Translations under genes and position numbers: made by a program | The notes under the pieces: generated by a model | Seen by the model: only the letters and a program-made list of their open reading frames with translations | What the model was told of the DNA's origin: nothing | Databases searched by the model: none | Shown: piece after piece, positions 7,811 through 16,662 of the stretch | Numbering within the stretch: position 1 is the stretch's first letter | Layout: each line of letters opens with the position of its first letter | Source of the DNA: Mesoterricola silvestris | GTDB taxonomy: Bacteria; Acidobacteriota; Holophagae; Holophagales; Holophagaceae | Assembly: GCF_030295405.1 (NCBI RefSeq) | Contig: NZ_AP027080.1 | Coordinates: 3,580,001 to 3,644,000 of the forward strand | Reading direction: 5' to 3' | Length of the DNA stretch: 64,000 nucleotides

Positions 7811-10585
7811 TCACTTCAACTGGAAATATACCCGGCTTCCGCCCTCTTTCCGCGCTCTTTCCCCACCGTCCACGATGAAAACCCGGTCTTCGGGAACCCG
7901 GCCCGAAGCCAGGAGGCGGTCCCGGGCGCCCTGCACCCGGCGGCGCGCAAGGAGCCGGAGGGCGGCGGCGTCCACGTCGATGCGGGCCAGGAGCCGCGCC
8001 TCCATGTCCCCGGCGGCGGGTTCCGGGGCGGCCTTGGCCTCCTTGGGATCCTTGGGCGGGGGGAAGGCCTGGAGGTAGGCGGCGCGCAGGAATTTCGGAC
8101 GTTCCCCGGGGGCCAGGGGCTGGCCCTTGAGGCGCGCCAAAGAGGCCTCCAGCTCCGCGAGCTTGAGGGCGGGCACGTCGCCTTCGGAGGCGGTGCCCTC
8201 CATCTCCAGGCGCAGGCCGGGGCGCTCGAAGAGCCCCTTCTCGAGGGTCTCCAGGACCTTGGCGCCCTGGGGATCCACGGCGTCGGCCCCGGGCGCGAAG
8301 GCCAGGAGGCTGAGGTCCGCGTCGCCGCCCCCGAAGGCCTTGCCGATGAGGGCGAAGGGCGAGGTGGCGATCTTGGCGAAGACGTTGATGATGGCCCTCC
8401 AGATGACGCGCCCCAGCCTGAAGTCCGGGGAGGCCAGGTCCCCGCGCACGGGCACGTCCAGGTCGATGAGGCCGTGCCGGTCCCGCAGCAGGGCCAGGCC
8501 CAGCTTCACGGGGACGTGCATGGCCTCGGGGCTGTCCACCGCCTCCCCCAGGGTGAACTGGTCCATGCGGATGCGGTTCTCGCCTTCGAGCTTGCGGTCC
8601 TGGACCAGGTACTTCAGGTCCAGCTGCAGCTTCCCCTTCTCGATGCCGTAGCCCACGTAGCGGCCCGCGTAGGGCCCCAGGGGCGACAGGTCCATGCCGC
8701 CCATGACCAGGGTCAGGTCCGTGTAGGCGGCCTGGGAGAGGAGGTTCACCGTGCCCTTGGCGGTGAGGGGCGCCGCGCCGTCCACCAGGGCCTTGAGCTC
8801 CATGGACGCCCGGGACCCGGGGTCCGAGGAGAGCCGCCCCACCTGGCCGTCGACGTGGTCCAGGGAGAGGGCCACCACCGGCTGGAGGGTCCGGTCCAGG
8901 AACGTGAAGGAGCCCCCCTTGAAACGGAAGGCCCCGATCTCCGCCTTCACGGGGGCCGCGGGCGCTTGTGCGGCCTTTCCGGCGGGGGGCGCCGGGGCCG
9001 GCTCGGCGGTGCGCACGAACCTGAAGGCGGGCCGTTCCCAGTCCACGGCGCCGGTGGACAGGGCCATGGGGCTGGAGGTGGCCCGGATGCCGGCCACCCG
9101 CAGGGCGTCCCAGGCCACGTCGGCGTTGCCCGCCGTGGCCTTGAAGCCGTCCACGTGGGCCTGGCCCCGGAAGGCGTGCCGGGACGCGGGCACATCGAAA
9201 TCCGCGTGGCCGGCGAGCCCCAGGCGCCCGGCGACGAGGGTGGCCTCGGGCGCCGCGTAGCCGTCCAGGGGCGCCAGGTCCAGGTCGTCCACCTTGAGCT
9301 CCAGGGATCCGGCCGACTTCAGCGGCGCGGCGCTCCCCGTGGCGAGGATGCGGCCCCTGCCGTTCCAGCGCAGGCCCAGGTCCACGTCGCAGCGCTTTTC
9401 CGGATCCATGCTGAAGTTCCGCACGGTGAGGTTCAGCTGGTCCAGGGCCAGGTTCACGGGGCGTCTGGGCACCAGGTCCCGGAAGGCGATGGCCTGGTTC
9501 TCCACGCGGAGCTCGTCCAGGTCGAAGGTGAAGGGTTCCGCCTTCTTCGGCTTGGGGGGCACCCGGGGGGTGGCCATGCGCATGAGGTTGATGGCGCCGG
9601 CGGCGTTGCGCTCCACCTTGAGGCTGCCGTTGCGCACGGCGAGGGAGGCCACGTGGACCTTGGATTCCAGCAGATCGGCCTCCAGGCCCCGGAGCCGCAC
9701 CTCGGCCAGGTCCACCGCGGAGCCGGGAACCCCCGCCTCGCCGAGGGAGAGCCGGTCCAGGCCCGCCTCGCCCCGGTGGAGACGCAGGGCGTGCCTTCCC
9801 TCCCCCCAGAGCAGCTCGTACTCGGCCTTGAGGTCCAGGGAGCCGGAGAGGACATCCACGCCCATCTGGTCGCGGTAGTAGGGGGCGTACTTGGGCAGGT
9901 TCAGGCCCCCGACGAAGAAGCTGCCCTGGCTGCGCAGGGGCCCCACGAAGAAATGCCCCCGCCACCCGAAGGTCTCGCCCCGCTCCGTGCGCCCCGTGAA
10001 GGCGTAGGGGTTGTTGCTGTCGGGCTTCAGGCGGAAGGCGTCCAGGTCCAGGCTCAGGGGGCCCAGGGTGGTGGTGAAGGCGGGCGTGGTGGACCGGTCC
10101 GCGAAGACCACCTGGGCGCGCACCACGGTGAGCTTGTGGATGCGCAGGTCCGGGAGGGGCCCGGCGGGTTTCGCGGGTTCCGGGGAGGGCGCCAGCAGAT
10201 CCTGGAAGGTGGGGTTGCCGTCCCGGTCCAGCGCCACGTGGGCATGGAAGCCCTCCAGGCGGATCTCCTGGAACACCGGGGCCAGGCGGAACAGGGACTC
10301 GGCGCCCAGGTTCACGTAGAGGCGGTCCCAGCCCAGCAGGGCGGAGCCGTCCTTGTCCTTCACCAGGAACCCGTCCAGGGTGACGGAAAGGGCGAAGGGG
10401 TTCACGCGCACCCGGGCCGCCGTGACCTCCCGGTGGAGGAGGGGCCCCAGCCGCTTGGGCAGTTGCGCCCGGATGAGGGCCGGCGCCAGGAGGAACCCGG
10501 CCGCGGCATAGAGAACGACCAGGAGGCCGAGGACCTGCACCCAGCGGCGCCCCAGGACGCGTCGGAGGAGATTTGATGTATTCAT
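7811..10585 (-). CDS. DUF748 (AsmA-like) envelope protein
   Basis: 924 residues from ATG 10585. One N-terminal membrane segment (about residues 13-33, WVQVLGLLVVLYAAAGFLLA) is followed by a very long, repeat-rich beta domain. LRDRHGLIDLDVPVRGDL and the following VIWRAIINVFAKIATSPF are characteristic of DUF748. AsmA-like and DUF748 proteins are thought to span the periplasm and help move lipids to the outer membrane; this is family knowledge, not shown here. The C-terminal ~150 residues (ALKLAELEASLARLKG and on) resemble the family's OmpA-like tail. It is somewhat shorter than many proteobacterial members. A DPxPxxP-rich linker occurs near residue 540. Confidence 0.85.
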   Translation of the reverse strand: MNTSNLLRRVLGRRWVQVLGLLVVLYAAAGFLLAPALIRAQLPKRLGPLLHREVTAARVRVNPFALSVTLDGFLVKDKDGSALLGWDRLYVNLGAESLFRLAPVFQEIRLEGFHAHVALDRDGNPTFQDLLAPSPEPAKPAGPLPDLRIHKLTVVRAQVVFADRSTTPAFTTTLGPLSLDLDAFRLKPDSNNPYAFTGRTERGETFGWRGHFFVGPLRSQGSFFVGGLNLPKYAPYYRDQMGVDVLSGSLDLKAEYELLWGEGRHALRLHRGEAGLDRLSLGEAGVPGSAVDLAEVRLRGLEADLLESKVHVASLAVRNGSLKVERNAAGAINLMRMATPRVPPKPKKAEPFTFDLDELRVENQAIAFRDLVPRRPVNLALDQLNLTVRNFSMDPEKRCDVDLGLRWNGRGRILATGSAAPLKSAGSLELKVDDLDLAPLDGYAAPEATLVAGRLGLAGHADFDVPASRHAFRGQAHVDGFKATAGNADVAWDALRVAGIRATSSPMALSTGAVDWERPAFRFVRTAEPAPAPPAGKAAQAPAAPVKAEIGAFRFKGGSFTFLDRTLQPVVALSLDHVDGQVGRLSSDPGSRASMELKALVDGAAPLTAKGTVNLLSQAAYTDLTLVMGGMDLSPLGPYAGRYVGYGIEKGKLQLDLKYLVQDRKLEGENRIRMDQFTLGEAVDSPEAMHVPVKLGLALLRDRHGLIDLDVPVRGDLASPDFRLGRVIWRAIINVFAKIATSPFALIGKAFGGGDADLSLLAFAPGADAVDPQGAKVLETLEKGLFERPGLRLEMEGTASEGDVPALKLAELEASLARLKGQPLAPGERPKFLRAAYLQAFPPPKDPKEAKAAPEPAAGDMEARLLARIDVDAAALRLLARRRVQGARDRLLASGRVPEDRVFIVDGGERARKEGGSRVYFQLK

Positions 10586-10770
10586 GGGCAAAGACTAGCA
10601 CTTTTCCGGCCGGGGATATCCTCCTGATCCGGTCATGTATACCAAAAGTCACGATGCATGTGACAAACCCGCCTAAAGGACTACCATTGCCGCATAACCA
10701 TGGTCCCGAGACCATGACTACCCATTTCGGGTGTGTCGGTAATTCGGTCGACCCACAAAGGGAGAATTGA
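10586..10770 (+). promoter_or_regulatory. Divergent intergenic region with two inverted repeats
   Basis: This separates the DUF748 gene from the cDPG synthetase-like gene. An AGTCAC-GATGCAT-GTGACA type repeat (arms 10648-10652 and 10660-10664) and CATGGTC/GACCATG (10699-10705 and 10710-10716) are possible operators. AAAGGGAG before the ATG at 10771 is a good ribosome-binding site. No clear -35/-10 pair was identified. Confidence 0.35.
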
Positions 10771-12108
10771 ATGTCCACCCCGCGTCGTGTCGTCATCCTG
10801 GGAGCCGCCGGCCGCGACTTCCACAACTTCAACACCGTGTACCGCGACAACCCCGACTTCAAGGTCGTCGCGTTCACCGCCACCCAGATCCCCGGGATCG
10901 ACGAAAGGATCTACCCCGCCGTCCTGGCCGGGAAGCTCTACCCCGCCGGCATCCCCATCGTCCCCGAGCAGGAGCTGGAGCAGATCGTCAAGCGGGAGAA
11001 GCCCGACGTGGCCGTGTTCTCCTACTCCGACGTCACCCACGAGTACATCGGCCACATGGCCAGCCGCTGCATCGCGCAGGGCCTGGACTTCGAGCTGCTG
11101 GGCGCCGACAAGACCATGATCAAGTCCAAGGTCCCCGTCATCGCCATCACCGCCGTGCGCACCGGCGCCGGCAAGAGCCAGACCACCCGCTACATCTCCA
11201 ATATCCTCAAGGGCCTCGGCAAGCGCGTGGTGGCCATCCGCCACCCCATGCCCTACGGCGACCTGGCCAAGCAGGCCTGCCAGCGCTTCGGCACCTACGC
11301 CGACCTGGACCTCCACGAGTGCACCATCGAGGAGCGGGAGGAATACGAGCCGCACATCGATAACGGCTTCGTGGTGTACGCGGGCGTCGACTACGAGCAG
11401 ATCATCCGCAGCGCCGAAAAGGAAGCGGACGTGATCCTGTGGGACGGCGGCAACAACGACCTGCCCTTCTACGCCTCCGACCTGCACATCGTCATCGCCG
11501 ACCCCCTGCGCGCCGGCCACGAGTCCATCTACCACCCCGGCGAGGCCAATTTCCGCATGGCCCACGTCATCGTCATCAACAAGTGCGATTCCGCCAAGGA
11601 AGAGGACATCAAGGCCATCGAGGCCGCCGCGGCCCGCCTCAATCCCAAGGCCGTGGTCATCCGCGCCAACTCCCCCGTCACCTGCGAGCACCCCGAGAAG
11701 GTCAAGGGGAAGAAGGCCCTGGTCATCGAGGACGGCCCGACCCTCACCCACGGCTCCATGAGCTACGGCGCCGGCGTCGTCGCCGCCAAGGCCGTGGGCG
11801 TGGGCACCCTCGTGGACCCCACCCCCTACGCCGTGAAGTCCATCGCCGCCACCTACGCCAAGTATCCCAACGCCAAGGGCATCCTCCCCGCCATGGGCTA
11901 CGGCGCCCAGCAGGTGGCCGACCTCGAGCGCACCATCGAAGCCACCCCCTGCGACGTGGTCATCTCCGCCACGCCCATCGACATCACCCGCGTCCTGAAG
12001 GTCTCCAAGCCCATGGTCCGCGTGGCCTATGAGCTGGCCGAAGTGAAGCCCGGCCAGCTGGCCCAGCAGGTCAAGGCCGCCGTGGATGCCGCGGTGACCA
12101 CCCGCTAG
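10771..12108 (+). CDS. Cyclic 2,3-diphosphoglycerate synthetase-like P-loop protein
   Basis: 445 residues with an N-terminal Rossmann-like region (RRVVILGAAGRD) and a central P-loop GAGKSQT (132-138). Later come DVILWDGGNNDLPF (Walker-B-like), VIVINKCDSA (NKxD-like base recognition) and a glycine-rich C-terminal half. The arrangement and length match the family of archaeal cyclic 2,3-diphosphoglycerate synthetase, an ATP-using enzyme that makes the compatible solute cDPG from 2,3-diphosphoglycerate. Bacterial homologs carry that name without proof of activity, so the substrate should be treated as unknown. It is monocistronic: a divergent region precedes it and a strong terminator follows. 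Confidence 0.75.
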   Translation: MSTPRRVVILGAAGRDFHNFNTVYRDNPDFKVVAFTATQIPGIDERIYPAVLAGKLYPAGIPIVPEQELEQIVKREKPDVAVFSYSDVTHEYIGHMASRCIAQGLDFELLGADKTMIKSKVPVIAITAVRTGAGKSQTTRYISNILKGLGKRVVAIRHPMPYGDLAKQACQRFGTYADLDLHECTIEEREEYEPHIDNGFVVYAGVDYEQIIRSAEKEADVILWDGGNNDLPFYASDLHIVIADPLRAGHESIYHPGEANFRMAHVIVINKCDSAKEEDIKAIEAAAARLNPKAVVIRANSPVTCEHPEKVKGKKALVIEDGPTLTHGSMSYGAGVVAAKAVGVGTLVDPTPYAVKSIAATYAKYPNAKGILPAMGYGAQQVADLERTIEATPCDVVISATPIDITRVLKVSKPMVRVAYELAEVKPGQLAQQVKAAVDAAVTTR

Positions 12109-12122
12109 ACAGCCCCCGAAAG

Positions 12123-12162
12123 GAACGGGAGGGCGCCCCTGGGCGCCCTCCCGTTCGCATTT
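12123..12162 (+). terminator. Terminator after the cDPG synthetase-like gene
   Basis: A perfect 15-bp GC-rich stem (12123-12137 with 12142-12156) has a CCTG loop and is followed by GCATTTC. It begins 14 bases after the stop codon. The T-run is short, but stem strength and position support it. It could also serve the convergent hipA gene. Confidence 0.7.
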
Positions 12163-12202
12163 CAGGACGCCCGCCCAAGCACGTCCTAGGGGTCCGGACC
12201 GG

Positions 12203-13477
12203 CTACAGGCGGAGGAACTGCCTTGCCACCCCCTCAGCCTTGTCCGGTGCCAGCTCCGCCTTGGCGGCCCACTCGGGGAATGCATCCAGGGCCGCCGACA
12301 CCTCTGCGAGGATCCCGGCCGGGTTCCTCACGGAGAACCGGTCCGCCTCCGTCAGAAAGTCCTGGCGGGTGATGCCCTGGAACCGGCCGTTCACGCTCAT
12401 GAACTGCTGGGAGACCCACGTGCTCCCGGGCCGGTAGGAAAAGGTCAGGTCGTAGGCCGGGGCAAGCCGCCAAGTGCCACCCGGCCGGAGAATGAAGGCG
12501 ACGTTCTTGGGATGGTCGTCGCAGTTCCGGGCCATCACGTTGAAGGCCATCCGCCGGAAGAGCTCGTCGGTGGATTCCGGTGCCAGGGAGAGGGCCTTGA
12601 GGGTCATGAAGGCCTGGCCATAGGCATGGACCCCCACCTGGTTGAAATCAAGGTGCGCCAGGGCGCACAGGCTCTGCAGGTGCACCTTCCCCCCCGCCTC
12701 CCGGTCGAAGCGCCGGGTCATGAAATGGGCCCGGCCGTGTTCCTCAAGAAGGCGGCAATCGGCCATCTCGATGCCGGCGGCCCGGGCCATGAGGTGATAG
12801 GCGTACTCGACGCGGCCGTGTCCGGCGGGGTCCCCGAATTCCCCGCCCCCGGTGAGACCGTCGAACTTCAGGAGCCAGTGCTGGAAGCCTTCAGGGACCT
12901 CGAACTGGCCGCTCCGGAGTTCCTGGGTGGCCGGATTCCAGGCGATCACCGCCTTGGCCCGGGCCCCGCCCGCCGACGTGCCCACCCGGATGATCTCCGC
13001 CAAGGCCAAGCCCGCGGCCCGGTCACCTTCGATGCTCCCCTGGACCGCTCTCCGGGCTTCCTCCACCAAACGGGCCATCCGGAGGGGGGTCTTGGCGTCG
13101 GAGACGCTTCCCAGGGCGGGGCGGAACTCCAGGGCCCCCGCCCCTCTCCGTCCCATGTAGGCCAGACGGTCCAGGGCCGTCACCTGGTCCTTCCGGATGC
13201 CCTTCCGGGCCATCCAGGCGTCGATGAGGGCGTTGCCGAACCGGTCGGGAAGGGCGTCCGCGAGCATGCCGGGAAGGCCCTGGTAGGTCGGACGCGCAAG
13301 TTCCGGGAAGGTGAACCGCCGGCGGCCCCGCAGGGGCATCTGGAGCGGGGCCAGCTCGACGCCGCCCTTCACCCACCCGGGGTAGTACTCGAACGCGTAG
13401 GCGTTCGCCTGGGGGTCGAAGGCCACGGCCCCGACGTTCTTCCCCCAGATGCGCACCTGGATGGCAGGGGGCGTCAT
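12203..13477 (-). CDS. hipA: HipA-family serine/threonine kinase toxin
   Basis: 424 residues, close to the 440 of E. coli HipA. The family phosphorylates a target such as glutamyl-tRNA synthetase and slows growth. Visible motifs are the N-terminal domain with FEYYPGWV and LPDRFGN, an ATP-binding Lys in HWLLKFDG, the catalytic stretch NVMARNCDDHPKN (HxDxxxxN-like with DD) and the Mg-binding Asp in APAYDLTF. The start ATG at 13477 overlaps the antitoxin stop as ATGA, typical of co-translated hipBA. An in-frame extension upstream exists but runs inside the antitoxin gene and is not protein-like. HipA-like kinases without toxicity are known, so the activity is inferred. Confidence 0.9.
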   Translation of the reverse strand: MTPPAIQVRIWGKNVGAVAFDPQANAYAFEYYPGWVKGGVELAPLQMPLRGRRRFTFPELARPTYQGLPGMLADALPDRFGNALIDAWMARKGIRKDQVTALDRLAYMGRRGAGALEFRPALGSVSDAKTPLRMARLVEEARRAVQGSIEGDRAAGLALAEIIRVGTSAGGARAKAVIAWNPATQELRSGQFEVPEGFQHWLLKFDGLTGGGEFGDPAGHGRVEYAYHLMARAAGIEMADCRLLEEHGRAHFMTRRFDREAGGKVHLQSLCALAHLDFNQVGVHAYGQAFMTLKALSLAPESTDELFRRMAFNVMARNCDDHPKNVAFILRPGGTWRLAPAYDLTFSYRPGSTWVSQQFMSVNGRFQGITRQDFLTEADRFSVRNPAGILAEVSAALDAFPEWAAKAELAPDKAEGVARQFLRL

Positions 13478-13794
13478 CGGCGGTCCTCCTTCCTGCGAAA
13501 GGCCCGCTGGCGCTCCCTTGGGCCCTCCAGAAGCGCGATGGGGCTGACGGACGGTTCCGGCAGGAACGCCTCCAGGGACTGGACCCTGTCCAGGGCCTTC
13601 AGGACCCGCGCCAACGTCTCCACCGTGGACCCCGCCCCCTTCTCCAGGCCCTGGAGGGTCCGCCTTGAGATCCCCGCGCGCTCGGCCACGGCCCGCTGAT
13701 CCAGGTTGCATTGGAGGCGGTAGGCTCGAATCCGCCGTCCCATCTCCGCCGTCACCTCCGCGGGTGTCAGGAACCGAAAGTCAGAAGTGAGCAT
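13474..13794 (-). CDS. hipB: HipB-type XRE antitoxin/repressor
   Basis: 106 residues with an XRE helix-turn-helix at about 20-75 (RIRAYRLQCNLDQRAVAERAGISRRTLQGLEKG without a break in between) and a charged C-terminal tail ending KEDRR. It would bind and neutralise HipA and repress the operon. It overlaps hipA by four bases (ATGA). The start at 13794 is followed by a few non-conserved residues before the fold; the upstream DNA is markedly AT-rich with a promoter and a palindrome. Confidence 0.88.
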   Translation of the reverse strand: MLTSDFRFLTPAEVTAEMGRRIRAYRLQCNLDQRAVAERAGISRRTLQGLEKGAGSTVETLARVLKALDRVQSLEAFLPEPSVSPIALLEGPRERQRAFRRKEDRR

Positions 13795-13857
13795 TCTTTT
13801 GCCTCTAAAGGATGAATCGAAAGCACAAAGTTAATCATTTTGCGCCTTATAGCTCAC

Positions 13858-13908
13858 AATATACGCCCATTCAAAATTTCGTCAAAGCGCTATTTTTTGC
13901 GCATTGAC
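13858..13908 (-). promoter_or_regulatory. hipBA promoter with overlapping palindromic operator
   Basis: On the minus strand TTGACG (13885-13880), a 16-base spacer and TATATT (13863-13858) form a strong promoter about 65 bases before hipB. A palindrome with 10-base arms (13881-13890 and 13899-13908, nine of ten bases matching, 8-base spacer) covers the -35 box. Outer AAAATTT/AAATTTT arms extend it. This is the arrangement expected for autorepression by the HipBA complex. Confidence 0.65.
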
Positions 13909-14209
13909 CATAAATTTTAAGATCAATGCACAAATTTTGTTGCTTTATGGTAACCAGCGTCGGCGCCGTCCGACGCCGACCTGTCTCCCTCGAAGCGACC
14001 CCATCCATCCTTTGCCAGCCGCGCTCCATGCCAAGGCCTCCCCGGAGCGCCCCTGCGTTCCGGATTCCGAACCGCCCACCGAAGGGAATGCGCGCAGCAC
14101 AGCCCCATCGTCCCCTCCCCACCCCCCGTCATCGCCGGCTTGTCCGGCGATGACGAACCAGGGCGACCGTCCGGGACCCGTACGATCAAATACCAGGGCA
14201 GGATCCGGT
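13909..14209. other. Intergenic region between hipB and the porin gene end
   Basis: The first ~50 bases are AT-rich; the rest returns to high GC. A GTCGGCG/CGCCGAC pair lies at 13959-13980 and a 12-bp hairpin at 14127-14155. No gene is supported: the only long frames here run on from unrelated genes or lack coding character. Confidence 0.5.
14127..14155 (-). terminator. Hairpin beyond the porin gene
   Basis: A perfect 12-bp stem (CGTCATCGCCGG with CCGGCGATGACG) closes a 5-base CTTGT loop, about 55 bases beyond the porin stop codon. It may end the porin transcript. The same kind of CGTCATCGCCGG hairpin occurs as a dispersed repeat in many GC-rich genomes, so a repeat origin is possible. Confidence 0.45.
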
Positions 14210-15454
14210 TCAGAAGGTGAGGAGGAGCCCCAGCCCCGTCCCCGTGGTGCTGGCGCCGGGGGCGACGGTGCCCACGGGGGGGAACTCGGCGAGGCTTCCG
14301 GAGCGGCCGTTGGTCATGCCGAAGCAGGACATGAAGAGGTCCACGTTCTTCGCGATGGCGTACGAGTAGCCCGCGCTCCACTGGGTTCCCTCCAGGCCGT
14401 CGGTGCTGGCGCCGCCCCCGCCCACGCGCTGGGCGGAACCGGCGCTTCCGCGGCCGTAGGCGGCCCACAGCTGGTGCCTGCCGAGCTGCTGCTGGACGAG
14501 GGTGTACCAGTTGGTGCGCTTGTACTGGCGGATGGCGCCGGCGGCGGTGTCGTCGGCCTCGTACGTCAGCTGCTCGGCCACGGCGGAGACCTTGGTGCCG
14601 GTGGGGAAGGCGTAGGACGCCACCAGCTCCTGGCCGGTGTCGGAGGAGGAGCGGTTCGTGAGGGTGGCGCCGGCGCTGCCCCCGAGCTGCGAGAGGCCGA
14701 AGTAGTCGCTGTGGCGCTCGAAGCCGTAGCTGACCTTCAGGGGGCCCTGGGCGTAGGTGACGAGACCGGAATAGATGGTGGGGCTGATGGAGGGCGCGGC
14801 GGCGGTGGCCGTGGTCCTGCCCTCGTCCACGGAGATGCCCACCCGGGCGGAGAAGCCGTTCCACACGGGGGACCAGTACTGGACGCTGTTGCCCTGCCGG
14901 CGGTTGAAGGCGGCATCGGCCTTGCCGTTGACGCGGCCGCTCTGGGTCGTGGTGCCGGGGACGTTGAAGCCGGGGTTGGCGGTGAGGGCGTTGTCGAAGG
15001 GGCTCAGGCCGCGCAGGGGGCCCACGGCGAGGAGGGGGAACTTGTAGGGGGTGTCCCAGTTGCCGTAGAAGGCGGTGCCCCAGCTGCCCTTGAGGCCCAC
15101 GGCCGAATTGCGCCCGGCCAGCGTGTTGGGCGCGTCCCCGTCGGGGCTGATGGCGCTCTCCACCTGCCAGAACACCTGCAGGTCCTCGCCCAGCTTCCAG
15201 GCGCCGCGGAATCCCAGGTTGGAGGTGCCCGACGTGATGCGCAGGCGGGACGGCAGGTCCAGGCCGGTGTAGGCGGATCCCGGCACCTGGGCGGCGCCGC
15301 CCAGCGCGGGCGTGAGGCCGGGGGCCGTGGAGCCCGTGGTCTTCACGCTCTCCAGGAAGGGCAGCAGGGTCCCGTAGATCTGCACGTCGGGGGCCTGCGC
15401 GGAGGCGGCCAGGGTCACCAGGGCCAGGACGAACGGTGGGAGATTGCGTCGCAT
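14210..15454 (-). CDS. Gram-negative-type general porin
   Basis: 414 residues; a cleaved signal peptide (LALVTLAASAQAPD) is followed by VQIYGTLLPFLE, the usual first strand of Porin_4-family trimeric porins. LGFRGAWKLGEDLQVFWQVES and NRQ-type strands follow, and the protein ends in phenylalanine (GLLLTF), as outer-membrane barrels do. It would form a diffusion channel for small anionic or aromatic solutes. The ATG at 15454 has GAGGAG about eight bases upstream; in-frame codons further upstream are not protein-like. It is divergent from a LysR gene that leads into a UbiD/UbiX cluster, so it may admit the substrate of that pathway (inference). Confidence 0.88.
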   Translation of the reverse strand: MRRNLPPFVLALVTLAASAQAPDVQIYGTLLPFLESVKTTGSTAPGLTPALGGAAQVPGSAYTGLDLPSRLRITSGTSNLGFRGAWKLGEDLQVFWQVESAISPDGDAPNTLAGRNSAVGLKGSWGTAFYGNWDTPYKFPLLAVGPLRGLSPFDNALTANPGFNVPGTTTQSGRVNGKADAAFNRRQGNSVQYWSPVWNGFSARVGISVDEGRTTATAAAPSISPTIYSGLVTYAQGPLKVSYGFERHSDYFGLSQLGGSAGATLTNRSSSDTGQELVASYAFPTGTKVSAVAEQLTYEADDTAAGAIRQYKRTNWYTLVQQQLGRHQLWAAYGRGSAGSAQRVGGGGASTDGLEGTQWSAGYSYAIAKNVDLFMSCFGMTNGRSGSLAEFPPVGTVAPGASTTGTGLGLLLTF

Positions 15455-15643
15455 GATGGCGCTCCTCGAAAAGGGTGGACGTGTCCCCCGGCGGTACAGG
15501 CCGCGGCACGGGGACATTCGTGGATCGGGGCGCTTGCCCCGGGAGGAAAAAAATGGGTCACTATGGGAATACGCCCAGTCGGGGATGCGCCCAAATACCA
15601 TTTCGCACTGGGGACCATTTCAGGCCGATATGAGGGGATCCCC
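15455..15643. promoter_or_regulatory. Divergent porin/LysR control region
   Basis: Three symmetric elements are visible. TGTCCCC/GGGGACA has arms at 15482-15488 and 15510-15516. GGGGC-GCTT-GCCCC forms a hairpin at 15527-15540. A TGGG/CCCA-rich stretch spans about 15554-15592. LysR regulators usually bind a site like this upstream of their own gene and the divergent target. Which element is the site cannot be told by eye. Confidence 0.4.
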
Positions 15644-16528
15644 ATGGACACGAAGCGGCTCACCTACTTCTGCACCATCGTCGAGCAGGGACAGATCAGC
15701 CGCGCCGCGCGCCTCCTCAACATGTCCCAGCCCCCGCTGAGCCAGCGGCTCAAGGAGCTGGAGGACGAACTGGGGGTGCAGCTCATCATCCGCGAAGGCC
15801 ACGCCTGGCAGGTGACGGAGTCCGGGCAGCTGCTGTACGAAAGGGCCCGGCAGGTGCTGGACCAGCTGGGCGATCTCCCCTCGGAAGTGAAGAACGTCGC
15901 CGACGGCCTCTCGGGCACCATCCGCATCGGCACGTCCAGCGTCTGCGCCTCCACCTTCCTGAAGGTGCTGCCCTCCCTCCACCGGCGCTACCCGAGGCTG
16001 AAGTTCAGCCTTCTCATCTCCGACAGCTCGGACCTGGCGAACCACGTGGATTCCCGAGAGCTGGACTTCGCGATCCTGCTCCTGCCCGTGCCGGAGGAGG
16101 GCTACACGGTGCGCCTGCTGCCCACCGGAAACCTCGTGGTGGTCCTGCCCCCGTCCCTCGAGCCCGAAGGCATGCCCGAGCGGGTCGGCGTGGAGCACCT
16201 GGCGGGAATCCCCCTCCTGTGCATGCGGCGGTGGACCGGCGGCGGCACCTACGAATACCTGCTGAAGGCCTTCCAGGAGAAGAAGATCCGGCCGAACATC
16301 CTCCTGGACTGCCCCGACGTGCGCACCCTCCTGGGCTGCCTCCTGCGGGGCCTGGAGGCCGCGGCGATCATCCCCGCCTCGGAGATCCCCTCGACCCTGG
16401 GAGGCCGCTTCAGCATCCACCCCCTGGACCTTCCGGGCATGTCCCTCCACCCCGCCCTCATCCACCGCACCGACCGGTACCTCTCCCAGGCGGCGCGGGA
16501 CGTCATCGAGACCATCGTGGCCGGCTAG
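15644..16528 (+). CDS. LysR-family transcriptional regulator
   Basis: 294 residues. The N-terminal winged helix-turn-helix is clear: LTYFCTIVEQGQISRAARLL, then NMSQPPLSQRLKELEDELGV. The effector-binding domain begins near residue 90 (GTIRIGTSSVCAS). The length is normal. The long frame continues far upstream of 15644, but that part overlaps the porin gene and is not protein-like; ATG 15644 gives the conserved family start. It lies between a divergent porin gene and a downstream UbiD decarboxylase gene on the same strand. It is the likely regulator of that decarboxylation unit, with an aromatic acid as the probable inducer (inference). Confidence 0.92.
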   Translation: MDTKRLTYFCTIVEQGQISRAARLLNMSQPPLSQRLKELEDELGVQLIIREGHAWQVTESGQLLYERARQVLDQLGDLPSEVKNVADGLSGTIRIGTSSVCASTFLKVLPSLHRRYPRLKFSLLISDSSDLANHVDSRELDFAILLLPVPEEGYTVRLLPTGNLVVVLPPSLEPEGMPERVGVEHLAGIPLLCMRRWTGGGTYEYLLKAFQEKKIRPNILLDCPDVRTLLGCLLRGLEAAAIIPASEIPSTLGGRFSIHPLDLPGMSLHPALIHRTDRYLSQAARDVIETIVAG

Positions 16529-16662
16529 GAGGGTCGCCACGTAATCGCACGTGTCCCCCCTCCCCGGATCATATCGAAGGGCAATGGAGGGCAGTTGGAA
16601 ACGGTATTATCCGCGGCCGATCCGCCCGCGGTTTCATGGGGAATCCTTAAAGGAGGACCTCC

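Noticed and set aside
10648-10664. CRP-like site
   Set aside because: The half-sites are in the order GTCAC...GTGAC, opposite to the CRP consensus TGTGA...TCACA.
7224-10883. 1219-codon minus-strand frame overlapping the DUF748 gene
   Set aside because: Low-complexity Arg/Gly/Pro translation in a different frame from the recognisable DUF748 protein.
13904-15643. Upstream extension of the LysR frame
   Set aside because: It runs over the porin gene and the hipBA leader, is not protein-like, and the conserved LysR start is at 15644.
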